Assembly (NCBI RefSeq): GCF_014648895.1
Contig: NZ_BMRZ01000002.1
Location: 992,001 to 1,056,000, forward strand
DNA: 64,000 bases
Source: Streptomyces tanashiensis
Lineage (GTDB): Bacteria; Actinomycetota; Actinomycetes; Streptomycetales; Streptomycetaceae
Direction of reading: 5' to 3'
In this document: piece after piece, positions 8,126 to 15,206 of the stretch
Layout: the number at the start of each line of letters is the position of its first letter
Position numbering within the stretch: the first letter of the stretch is position 1
Translations under genes and position numbers: made by a program
The notes under the pieces: generated by a model
The model's database searches: none
The model's input: the letters and a program-made list of their open reading frames with translations, nothing else
What the model was told of the DNA's origin: nothing

Positions 8126-9379
8126 GGCGGCCATCTCCATCAGGCGGGCGAGGACACGTCCGCCGGAGGCGGCGAGGCCGTCGTGCTCCCACTCGTTCGT
8201 GACCCACACGCGCGTGGCGCCGATCGCACGGGCCGTGCGCAGGGAGAGGCCCGCGTCGACGTACATGTCGTCGTGGTAGACGACGGCGGCGAGCGGGACC
8301 TCGTTCGCCGCGAGGCGTCGCGGGTCGTACAGGGGCGGCCAGTCGGTGCGCGCGGCCAGCAGGTCGGCGGCGTCCGCGAAGGGGCGCAGACCCCTGATGT
8401 CGCGGAACATCCACGGGTACATCATCTCCCCGGTGAGCAGGAGCGGGTCGGCGTGCTCGGTGAATTCGGGGAAGCCGGCCAGGGCGCGGGCGGCCGCCCA
8501 GTCGGTCGGCCCGTCGCCCTGCCCGTAGAGGGACTCCTGCAGGACGGCGAAGAGCGGGTTGTCGGTGAAGCCGGTCAGCGACATCACCTGGTGCAGAAAG
8601 GTCTCGCTCAACTCCTTCTCGCCGGCCAGGGATTCGTCGAGGAGCCAGTGGAGGCGCTCGAAGCCGTCGCCCATGCCGAGGACGAGTCCGAGCGTGCGCA
8701 GCCGGCGCGGGGTGAGCCGGTCGCCGTCCGGCAGGCGGACGTCGTCGGCCGCGAGGAGGTCGGCGATCCTCCGCAGGCGGGGAGCGTCCTCCGGGTAGCG
8801 GGCGTAGAAGTCGAGGACCCGGTCGCGGACACGGGGGTAGGTGCGGGCGTACACGTCGTCGGCGGTGGCGCGGAGGCCGGGCAGGCCGCCCGTGACGTAG
8901 CAGGCGCGCAGGCCCTCGGGTGCCTGGGAGAGGTAGGTGAGGGTGAGGAAGCCGCCGTAGCTCTGTCCGAGGGTCTCCCAGGGGGTGTCGCCGCAGAGTT
9001 CGCGGCGGATCAGTTCCGCGTCGGCGACGATCGCGTCGGCCCGGAAGTGCGCGAGGTGGTCGGCGAGGCGGTCCGGTGAGGCGAAGCGGGCGGCGGAGCG
9101 CGCGGTGACGGGGCTGGAGCGGCCGGTGCCCCGCTGGTCGAGGAGCAGCACCCGGTGGGTCTTCAGGGCGTGGGGCAGCCAGCCGGTTGAGTGGGCGGAC
9201 GGTCGGGGCGACTTGCCGCCGGGGCCGCCCTGGAGATAGAGCAGCCAGGGCAGTTCCTCGCCCGCGCGGGCCGGGTCGGCGACCTCGCGGGCGAAGACCT
9301 GGAGGGTGGGGCCGTCGGGGGCCCGGTGGACCAGGGGGACGGTGAAGGTGTGGTCGACGGTCGCGTACGCGGGATTCAT
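8114..9379 (-). CDS. Proline iminopeptidase-like alpha/beta-hydrolase (peptidase S33)
   Basis: A 421-residue cytosolic enzyme. The N-terminal LQGGPGG (about 49-55) is the HGGPG-type oxyanion loop of prolyl aminopeptidases, VLLLDQRGTGRS (77-88) is the family hallmark strand, GQSYGG (serine 140) is the nucleophile elbow, and NEWEHDGL near the C-terminus supplies the histidine. S33 enzymes release N-terminal proline, and often hydroxyproline, from peptides. It lies immediately downstream of the hydroxyproline catabolic genes on the same strand, 100 bp from the aldehyde dehydrogenase and separated from it by a hairpin. That context supports a role in freeing Pro/Hyp from imported collagen peptides; this is inference. 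Confidence 0.86.
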   Translation of the reverse strand: MNPAYATVDHTFTVPLVHRAPDGPTLQVFAREVADPARAGEELPWLLYLQGGPGGKSPRPSAHSTGWLPHALKTHRVLLLDQRGTGRSSPVTARSAARFASPDRLADHLAHFRADAIVADAELIRRELCGDTPWETLGQSYGGFLTLTYLSQAPEGLRACYVTGGLPGLRATADDVYARTYPRVRDRVLDFYARYPEDAPRLRRIADLLAADDVRLPDGDRLTPRRLRTLGLVLGMGDGFERLHWLLDESLAGEKELSETFLHQVMSLTGFTDNPLFAVLQESLYGQGDGPTDWAAARALAGFPEFTEHADPLLLTGEMMYPWMFRDIRGLRPFADAADLLAARTDWPPLYDPRRLAANEVPLAAVVYHDDMYVDAGLSLRTARAIGATRVWVTNEWEHDGLAASGGRVLARLMEMAAGRA

Positions 9380-9434
9380 CGGTTCCCTCGCTGAGGAGTG
9401 GGAGGGCGGTCGGGCGGTCGTCCGCCCGGGATGC

Positions 9435-9475
9435 GTACGGTGGTGACGCCTTCGGATCCGGCCTCACCACCGTAC
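9435..9475 (-). terminator. Hairpin between aldehyde dehydrogenase and peptidase genes
   Basis: GTACGGTGGTGA (9435-9446) is perfectly complementary to TCACCACCGTAC (9464-9475), giving a 12-bp stem with a 17-nt loop just after the dehydrogenase stop. There is no clear U tract, so it could be a terminator or an attenuator/processing site. Confidence 0.6.
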
Positions 9476-9479
9476 GAGG

Positions 9480-10865
9480 TCACGCCGCCGGACCCGCCGG
9501 CGTCAGGGTGTAGGTCCGGCCCGAGGTGTAGAACTCCAGGGCCGCCCTGCCCTGTTCGCGCGGGCCGTGGCTGGAGGCCTTGGATCCGCCGAAGGGCAGG
9601 TGGAAGTCGACGCCGGTGGACGGGGCGTTGATCCGGATCATGCCGGTGTCGAGCAGGTCCAGGCCCTGCAGGGCCGTGTTCAGGTCGGCCGTGTGGACCG
9701 AGGTCACCAGTCCGTACGGGACGGAGTTGGTGATCCGGATCGCGTGGGCGAGGTCGTCGGCGGCGAGCAGGGACGCGACGGGGCCGAAGACCTCCTCGCG
9801 CAGCAGCCGGTGTCCCGGGGACACCTTCTCGACCAGGGTCGGTGCCGCGAACCAGCCGGGCCTGTCGATCGCGGTGCCGCCGGCGAGCGTGCTCAGCCCC
9901 CGGCAGGCCTCGGTCATCCGGTCGCGGGCGCCCTCGTGGATGAGCGGGCCGCACACGGTGGCCGGGTCGGAGGGGTCTCCGACGGCGAGGGTCCTCAGCG
10001 CTTCGGAGAGTGCCTCGCGCAGCGGGTCGAGGGCGCCGCCGACCGCGATGACGCGGCTGGTGGCGGTGCACTTCTGGCCCGCGTACCCGGCGATGGAGGC
10101 GGCGATGTGGCTCGCCGCCTGCTCGATGTCCGCGTCGGGCAGGACGATCGCCGCGTTCAGGCCGCCCATCTCGGCCTGCGCCGGGATGCCCCGGGCGGTC
10201 GCGGCTCTGGCCACGGCCTGGCCGACGGGGGTGGAGCCGGTGAAGGATACGACGTCCGCGGCCGAGACGAGCGCGTTGCCCTCGGTCGCGCCGCCGGGAA
10301 GGACGGTGAACACCCCTTCCGGTACGGCCTGCCGCACGAGCTCGGCCAGGCGCTGGGCGCACGCGGTGGCCTCGGGGGCGGGCTTGAGGACCACCGTGTT
10401 CCCGGCCGCGAGCGCGGGGGCGGCCTTCCAGGTGGGGATGGCGAAGGGGAAGTTCCAGGGCGTGATGAGTCCCGCGACGCCGTGCGGGCGGCGCCGGGTC
10501 AGGAGGAGTCCGGTCCCCGCGGCGGTCTCGTGGACGGCGCCGGTGGGCTCGAAGGGGGCCTGGGCGTAGTAGCGCCAGATCGCGACGGTTCGGGCCACCT
10601 CGGCCCGGGCCTCGGAGATCGGCTTGCCCACCTCGCGCACGGCGAGCTCGGCCAGTTCGCCGGCCGCGGCCTCGGCGGCGGCCGCGACCGCGCCCAGCGC
10701 GGCCGAACGGGCGGCGGCTCCGGCCAGCAGCCAGCCGGGCTGGGCGGCGCGGGCGCGTTCGACGGTGTCGACGGCCGCGAAGGCGCCGGGCGCGGGGATG
10801 CGGAGGAGCACGTCGGCCGGGTCGGCCGGGTTGCGGGAGGTGAGGGTGGAATGTACGTCGGTCAC
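9480..10865 (-). CDS. Aldehyde dehydrogenase, probable 2-oxoglutarate semialdehyde dehydrogenase
   Basis: A 461-residue NAD(P)-dependent aldehyde dehydrogenase. The cofactor/catalytic core is visible: NFPFAIPTWK (Rossmann region), FTGSTPVG, the glutamate region AEMGGLNAA, and the catalytic cysteine in GYAGQKCTATSR. The GTG start (VTDVHSTL) was chosen because GGAGG lies nine bases upstream; an ATG 15 codons earlier has no site. It follows a DapA-fold gene in a hydroxyproline cluster, where the last step oxidises 2,5-dioxopentanoate to 2-oxoglutarate. This context, not sequence alone, gives the proposed substrate. It is probably co-transcribed with the DapA-fold gene (136-bp gap with GC-rich palindromes). 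Confidence 0.86.
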   Translation of the reverse strand: MTDVHSTLTSRNPADPADVLLRIPAPGAFAAVDTVERARAAQPGWLLAGAAARSAALGAVAAAAEAAAGELAELAVREVGKPISEARAEVARTVAIWRYYAQAPFEPTGAVHETAAGTGLLLTRRRPHGVAGLITPWNFPFAIPTWKAAPALAAGNTVVLKPAPEATACAQRLAELVRQAVPEGVFTVLPGGATEGNALVSAADVVSFTGSTPVGQAVARAATARGIPAQAEMGGLNAAIVLPDADIEQAASHIAASIAGYAGQKCTATSRVIAVGGALDPLREALSEALRTLAVGDPSDPATVCGPLIHEGARDRMTEACRGLSTLAGGTAIDRPGWFAAPTLVEKVSPGHRLLREEVFGPVASLLAADDLAHAIRITNSVPYGLVTSVHTADLNTALQGLDLLDTGMIRINAPSTGVDFHLPFGGSKASSHGPREQGRAALEFYTSGRTYTLTPAGPAA

Positions 10866-11001
10866 GGGAGGAGGCCTCCGGGGAAGGGGGTCGTCCGGGG
10901 AAGGGATCACACGAAGGTGCCGCGCAGCGCCGACGGCGAGCGGCCGTCACGGCCGTCGGCGGTGAGCGGCGGGCGCGGCCGTCGGCGGCAGGCGGCGCGT
11001 G

Positions 11002-11910
11002 TCAGCGGTGGCCGTTCGCGACGGCCTTCTCCGTGGCGGTCCGCACCGCCGCCTCGATCGTGCCCGTGAGCGGGTGGCGCGGCGGCCGGGTGGGGCCGCC
11101 GGGGCGCCCGGCGATGTCCATGGACAGCTTGATGGACTGGACGAACTCCGTCTTCGAGTCCCAGCGCAGCAGGGAGTGCAGGGACTTGTACAGCGGCAGA
11201 GCGGTCGTCAGGTCGCCGGCGACGGCGGCACGGTAGAGCTCTGCGCAGCTCGCGGGGAAGGCGTTGGGGTAGCCGGCGATCCACCCGACGGCGCCCGCGA
11301 CGGCCAGCTCCAGGAGGACGTCGTCGGCTCCGATCAGCAGGTCGAGCTCCGGGGCGAGTTCGGCGATCTCGTAGGCCCGGCGGACGTCGCCGCTGAACTC
11401 CTTCACCGCGACGATGCTGCCGTCGCCGTGCAGCCGGGCGAGGAGGTCCGGGGTGAGGTCGACCTTGGTGTCGAAGGGGTTGTTGTAGGCGACGACCGGG
11501 ATCCCGACGCGGGCCGCCTCGGTGTAGTGGGCGCGCACGGCCGTCGGGTCGGCGCGGTAGGTGTTGGGCGGCAGGAGGAGGACCGAGCCGCAGCCGGCCT
11601 CGGCGGCCTGCTCGGCCCAGCGGCGGGATTCGGCGCTGCCGTAGGCGGCGACGCCCGGCATGACGCGTGCTCCGTCCCCGGCCGCGTCGACGGCGGTGCG
11701 GACGACCTGGGCGCGCTCGGCGTCGGTGAGGGTCTGGTACTCGCCGAGGGAGCCGTTGGGGACGACGCCGTCGCAGCCGTTGGCGATCAGCCAGGCGACG
11801 TGCTCGGCGTAGGCGTCGTGGTCGACGGTGAGGTCCTCGCGGAAGGGGAGCGTGGTGGCGACCATGATGCCGCGCCAGGGGCGGTCGGTGTTCCAGGTGG
11901 TGGCGGTCAT
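11002..11910 (-). CDS. DapA-fold lyase, probable pyrroline-4-hydroxy-2-carboxylate deaminase
   Basis: A 302-residue TIM-barrel protein of the dihydrodipicolinate synthase/N-acetylneuraminate lyase superfamily. The Schiff-base lysine is K170 in IVAVKEFSG and the supporting tyrosine Y142 in PVVAYNNPF. In hydroxyproline catabolism a member of this fold deaminates and dehydrates cis-4-hydroxy-pyrroline-2-carboxylate to 2,5-dioxopentanoate. The neighbours (hydroxyproline dehydrogenase subunits upstream, semialdehyde dehydrogenase downstream) point to that role rather than lysine synthesis. The ATG is preceded by GAGAGGG at good spacing. It has its own promoter region (11923-11947) beyond a strong hairpin, so it starts a separate transcription unit with the dehydrogenase. 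Confidence 0.87.
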   Translation of the reverse strand: MTATTWNTDRPWRGIMVATTLPFREDLTVDHDAYAEHVAWLIANGCDGVVPNGSLGEYQTLTDAERAQVVRTAVDAAGDGARVMPGVAAYGSAESRRWAEQAAEAGCGSVLLLPPNTYRADPTAVRAHYTEAARVGIPVVAYNNPFDTKVDLTPDLLARLHGDGSIVAVKEFSGDVRRAYEIAELAPELDLLIGADDVLLELAVAGAVGWIAGYPNAFPASCAELYRAAVAGDLTTALPLYKSLHSLLRWDSKTEFVQSIKLSMDIAGRPGGPTRPPRHPLTGTIEAAVRTATEKAVANGHR

Positions 11911-11922
11911 GTCGATGACCCT

Positions 11923-11947
11923 CTCTATAGTGTGTGACATTTTACAG
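11923..11947 (-). promoter_or_regulatory. Promoter/operator of the DapA-fold-aldehyde dehydrogenase unit (site A)
   Basis: On the minus strand the sequence holds a TATAGA -10-like box just upstream of the ribosome site, preceded by CTGTAAAATGTCACAC. Read on the plus strand (11932-11947), this is GTGTGACATTTTACAG, matching 12 of 16 bases of the motif at the importer and collagenase promoters. It is the most diverged of the four sites. Confidence 0.55.
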
Positions 11948-11953
11948 ATGGGA

Positions 11954-11983
11954 AAGGAGAGAGACCCGTACGGGCCTCTCCTT
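11954..11983 (-). terminator. Intergenic terminator hairpin
   Basis: AAGGAGAG (11954-11961) pairs with CTCTCCTT (11976-11983), with a further palindromic CCCGTACGGG inside. It lies eight bases past the stop of the FAD subunit gene and ends the hydroxyproline dehydrogenase unit before the next promoter. Confidence 0.7.
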
Positions 11984-11990
11984 CGGGGCT

Positions 11991-13469
11991 CTAGGAGGCG
12001 TCGGGACGCGGATCGGCCGGCGCGGCCGGGTCCCCGTCGAGTGCGGCGAGCGTCGAGAGCCGCACCGGAACGGCGAACGGGCGCCGCTCCGAGGGCGGTT
12101 CGGCGGCCCCGTCGCGCGCGGCGAGACAGGCGACGGCCGTTCCGCACATCCGCCCCTGGCACCAGCCCATGCCGGCGCGGGTGAGGAGCTTGACGGTGCG
12201 CGCGTCCCGCGCGCCGAGGTCGGCGACGGCCTCGCGGACGCGGCCGGCGCTGACCTCCTCGCAGCGGCAGACGTCCGTGGCGTCGGTGAGCCAGTCCTGC
12301 CAGCCGGGGCCCGGGGCGTGGGCCGCGGCCATCACCTCGGCGAAGGCGCGCATACGGTCCCTGCGGCGCCGCAGTTCACCGGTCCGGCCCTCGCCGGACC
12401 GGCGGCCGAGGAGGCGCGCGGCGATCGCCCGCGCGGCCAGCTCTCCTTCCGTACGCGCGAGTTCGGCGCCTCCGACGCCTCCGGTCTCGCCCGCCGCCCA
12501 CAGGCCGGGCTCCGAGGTCTCCTGGAGGTCGTCCAGGGCGAGGCCCAGCGTTCCGTCGGGGAGCCGTCGGGTGGTGCAGCCGACCGTGGTGGCCAGCTCG
12601 ATCTGGGGGACCAGGCCGTGGCCGACGGCCAGGGCGTCACAGGTGATCCGGCGGCCCGTTCCCGGCACGGGGCGCCAGTCGGCGTCCAGGCGGGTGACCG
12701 TGACGGCTTCCACCCGGTCGGTGCCGTGCACCTCGGTGACCGCGCTGCGCACCCGGACCGGCACCCGGTGACGGAGCAGACCGGCACCGTGCAGCAGGGC
12801 TTCGGCCGCCTTCCCGGGGTTGGTGACGAGCGCCCGGGGGCTGCGGGCGTACCGCAGATACCCGGCGGCCTCGACCACGGCCGGCACCCGCGCGCCGGCT
12901 GCGGCGAGCGAGGTGGCGACGGCGAGCAGCAGCGGGCCGCTGCCGGCCACGACGATCCGGCGGCCGGGCAGCACGAGGCCGGACTTGAGCATGGCCTGGG
13001 CTCCTCCGGCGCCCACGACGCCGGGCAGGGTCCAGCCGGGGAAGGGAAGTTGACGCTCGTACGCGCCCGTGGCGAGCAACAGGGCCCGCGCCCGGATCCG
13101 TACGGGCCGCTCGCCGCTGCCGTCGGCGCCGGTGACCGCGTGGACGGTCCAGGTCCCGTCAGCCTCCCGCACCGTGGACCACACGTGGTGTCCGGGCAGG
13201 TGGGCGGTGCCGCTCGCGGCGAGGCGTCGCCGCAGGTCGGAGAAGGCCGACCAGTCGTGGTGCAGGGCCTCGGGCCGCACCGCGCCGAGGGCGGGCGCCG
13301 GGTGCCGGTAGAACTGCCCGCCGGTCTGGGAGGAGGTGTCGAGCAGTGCGACGGAGAGGCCGAGTTCGGAGGCCGTGACGGCACCGGAGAGTCCCGCGGA
13401 TCCGGCCCCCACGACCGCGAGGTCGTACGGTTCGGCCCGCACGTCCGGCTCAGACGGTGAGGCGGTCAT
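11991..13469 (-). CDS. Hydroxyproline dehydrogenase-type NAD(P)/FAD subunit with BFD-like 2Fe-2S domain
   Basis: A 492-residue flavoprotein: an N-terminal Rossmann FAD motif (YDLAVVGAGSAGLSGA), a central NAD-type dinucleotide site (RRIVVAGSGPLLLAVA), and a C-terminal cysteine-rich segment (DVCRCEEV ... WCQGRMCG) typical of BFD-like 2Fe-2S domains. This architecture matches the HcnB/OoxA type large subunit of multi-subunit amino-acid and opine dehydrogenases. Together with the small 2Fe-2S protein and the DadA-type FAD protein encoded just upstream, it would oxidise cis-4-hydroxy-D-proline. Start MTASPSEP overlaps the preceding gene by 20 bp, indicating translational coupling; a more distal start is inside that gene. 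Confidence 0.87.
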   Translation of the reverse strand: MTASPSEPDVRAEPYDLAVVGAGSAGLSGAVTASELGLSVALLDTSSQTGGQFYRHPAPALGAVRPEALHHDWSAFSDLRRRLAASGTAHLPGHHVWSTVREADGTWTVHAVTGADGSGERPVRIRARALLLATGAYERQLPFPGWTLPGVVGAGGAQAMLKSGLVLPGRRIVVAGSGPLLLAVATSLAAAGARVPAVVEAAGYLRYARSPRALVTNPGKAAEALLHGAGLLRHRVPVRVRSAVTEVHGTDRVEAVTVTRLDADWRPVPGTGRRITCDALAVGHGLVPQIELATTVGCTTRRLPDGTLGLALDDLQETSEPGLWAAGETGGVGGAELARTEGELAARAIAARLLGRRSGEGRTGELRRRRDRMRAFAEVMAAAHAPGPGWQDWLTDATDVCRCEEVSAGRVREAVADLGARDARTVKLLTRAGMGWCQGRMCGTAVACLAARDGAAEPPSERRPFAVPVRLSTLAALDGDPAAPADPRPDAS

Positions 13470-13764
13470 GGCCGTGTCCCTCCTGGGTGGTGACGGCGTC
13501 GCCGGGCCGGGCCGGGACGAGGCAGGCACGGCGGTTGGGTTCGCCGTTGACGGTGGCGAGGCAGTCGTAGCACTGGCCGATGCCGCAGAAGGCGCCGCGC
13601 GGCCGGCCGCCGTCCCGGGTGGTGCGCCAGGCCAGGATGCCGGCGCCCCAGAGGGCGGCGGCGACGGTCTGTCCCGGCAGGGCGGTGACGCGACGGCCGT
13701 CGAAGGTGATCTCGAACGGCGGATCGGGCTGTGCGCCGACGAGGTCGGCGGGGGTGCGGGCCAC
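13450..13764 (-). CDS. Small 2Fe-2S ferredoxin-like subunit of hydroxyproline dehydrogenase
   Basis: A 104-residue protein with one plant-type 2Fe-2S domain: CGIGQCYDC followed about 12 residues later by a fourth cysteine (NRRACLV). HcnA/OoxC-type small subunits have this size and pattern and carry electrons between the two flavin subunits. The GTG start (VARTPADL) is the first plausible start after the upstream gene ends; the longer open frame crosses the upstream coding sequence. It is placed between the two flavin subunit genes and overlaps the downstream one. Confidence 0.88.
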   Translation of the reverse strand: MARTPADLVGAQPDPPFEITFDGRRVTALPGQTVAAALWGAGILAWRTTRDGGRPRGAFCGIGQCYDCLATVNGEPNRRACLVPARPGDAVTTQEGHGHDRLTV

Positions 13765-13832
13765 GGGCCCTCCTCTCGTGACGGTGGGTGTGCGCGGATC
13801 AGGGCGCGGTGTCGGCGTGGTGTTCCCGGGCC

Positions 13833-14990
13833 TCAGGGCGCGGTGGCGGCGAATCGGTCGGGCCGGAACGGGTGGATGTCGAGGGGCGGTGCGGCGCCGG
13901 TCAGACAGGCGGCGACGATCTGCCCGGTCACGGGGGCGAGCCCGATGCCCGCCCCTTCGTGGCCGCAGGCGTGGAGCAGACCGGGGACGCGCGGGTCGGG
14001 GCCGATCGCGGGCAGGTGGTCCGGCAGGTACGGGCGGAAGCCGAGGTAGGTGCGGATGGCCCGTACGGTGCCGAGGACCGGGAACAGCGCGGTGGCCCCG
14101 GCGGCGAGCCGGCGCAGGACCTCGGGGGAGAGTGTCCGGTCGAAGCCGACCCGTTCGCGGCTGGCGCCGATCAGGACCGGGCCGGCCGGGGTGCCCTCGA
14201 CGACCGCCGAGGTCTGGAGGGCGGCGGAGCCGCTGGCGACGTCGGCCACGTAGTCGGCGGCGTACACCTTGTGGCGCACCACGCGCGGGAGCGGTTCGGT
14301 GACGAGGACGAAGCCCCGGCGGGGCAGTACGGGCAGGTGGACGCCGGCGAGTTCGGCGAGGGCGCCGCCCCAGGTTCCGGCGGCGTTGACCACGTACGGG
14401 GCATGGATCTCGCCCGCCGTGGTCCGCACGCCGCGGATCTCGCCGGAGGCGCCGGTGAGCAGGCCGGTGACCTCCTCCCCCAGGCGCAGGCTGATCCGCT
14501 CGCCGCCCGCGCGCAGGAGTTGGGCGGCCGCGTGGGCGGGCATCACCTGGGCGTCCTGAGGGTAGTGGAAGCCGCCCGCCAGGGTGGGTGCGAGGTGGGG
14601 CTCCAGGTCGTGGAGCCGGTCCTCGGGGACCTCCTGGCTGGTGACGCCCGCCTTCTCCTGGCGGGCCGCGAAGGCGCGCAGGGCGCGCATCCCGGGCTCG
14701 TCCGAGGCGACGACGAGGCCGCCCTTGGCCTCGTACTCGACCTGCGGCGGGAGCAGTTCGGCCAGCTCCCGCCACAACGCGGTGGCGATCAGGGCGAGTT
14801 CGAGCTCGGGCCCTGGTTCCTTGTCGGAGACCAGGAGGTTTCCCTCGCCGGCTCCCGTCGTCCCGCCGGCGACGGGACCGCGGTCGACGACGGTGACGGA
14901 GAGGCCGGTTCGGGCGGCGTAGTGGGCGCAGGCCGCGCCGACGACGCCGGCGCCGACGACGATGACATCCGAGGTGTTTCTCGTGGGCAC
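13833..14990 (-). CDS. DadA-type FAD oxidoreductase, probable D-hydroxyproline dehydrogenase catalytic subunit
   Basis: A 385-residue D-amino-acid-oxidase-fold protein. SDVIVVGAGVVGAACAHYAA is the FAD-binding GxGxxG motif at the N-terminus, and GHEGAGIGLAPVTGQIVA near the C-terminus is the conserved second FAD region. With the two downstream subunits it forms the set known for oxidation of cis-4-hydroxy-D-proline to the pyrroline. The start is GTG at 14990, only six bases from a -10-like AATATT and with no ribosome site, so the mRNA may be leaderless. The gene is divergent from the peptide importer, with 216 bp between starts. Confidence 0.86.
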   Translation of the reverse strand: MPTRNTSDVIVVGAGVVGAACAHYAARTGLSVTVVDRGPVAGGTTGAGEGNLLVSDKEPGPELELALIATALWRELAELLPPQVEYEAKGGLVVASDEPGMRALRAFAARQEKAGVTSQEVPEDRLHDLEPHLAPTLAGGFHYPQDAQVMPAHAAAQLLRAGGERISLRLGEEVTGLLTGASGEIRGVRTTAGEIHAPYVVNAAGTWGGALAELAGVHLPVLPRRGFVLVTEPLPRVVRHKVYAADYVADVASGSAALQTSAVVEGTPAGPVLIGASRERVGFDRTLSPEVLRRLAAGATALFPVLGTVRAIRTYLGFRPYLPDHLPAIGPDPRVPGLLHACGHEGAGIGLAPVTGQIVAACLTGAAPPLDIHPFRPDRFAATAP

Positions 14991-14992
14991 GG

Positions 14993-15025
14993 CAGTAATA
15001 TTTCACATGGCACTGAAGTTGCCAA
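14993..15025 (-). promoter_or_regulatory. Promoter with operator motif for the dehydrogenase unit (site B)
   Basis: On the minus strand: TTGGCA (complement of 15020-15025), a 17-bp spacer, then AATATT (14997-15002). The 16-bp element ATGTGAAATATTACTG (complement of 14993-15008) overlaps the -10 and ends two bases before the start codon. It shares 14 of 16 bases with the element at the importer promoter but in opposite orientation relative to its gene. Confidence 0.6.
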
Positions 15026-15107
15026 GACCCGCAGGGAGCTTCTCAGTCGCCCCACCGTCGCCGCGCGCGCCGCACGGACACGGATGAGTAACGGAGCGCC
15101 CGACACC

Positions 15108-15138
15108 TTGTCAGTACAATTTCACATTACTATGTTAC
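15108..15138 (+). promoter_or_regulatory. Promoter-operator of the peptide importer (site C)
   Basis: TTGTCA (15108-15113), 17-bp spacer, TATGTT (15131-15136): a good sigma-70-type promoter. The spacer contains CAGTACAATTTCACAT (15112-15127). Bases 15109-15138 match the collagenase promoter at 26747-26776 in reverse complement at 29 of 30 positions. Such AT-rich identity in a GC-rich genome implies a common regulator. Confidence 0.8.
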
Positions 15139-15206
15139 CGGTCACATTCCAGCCGCCCGAATCACCGACACGGCTGTCCGACTGCAGCTCTCCCGGAGTG
15201 ACCTTC

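Noticed and set aside
11002..11910. DapA-like gene as lysine-pathway dihydrodipicolinate synthase
   Set aside because: The fold alone would allow it, but its position between hydroxyproline dehydrogenase and semialdehyde dehydrogenase genes makes the deaminase role far more likely.
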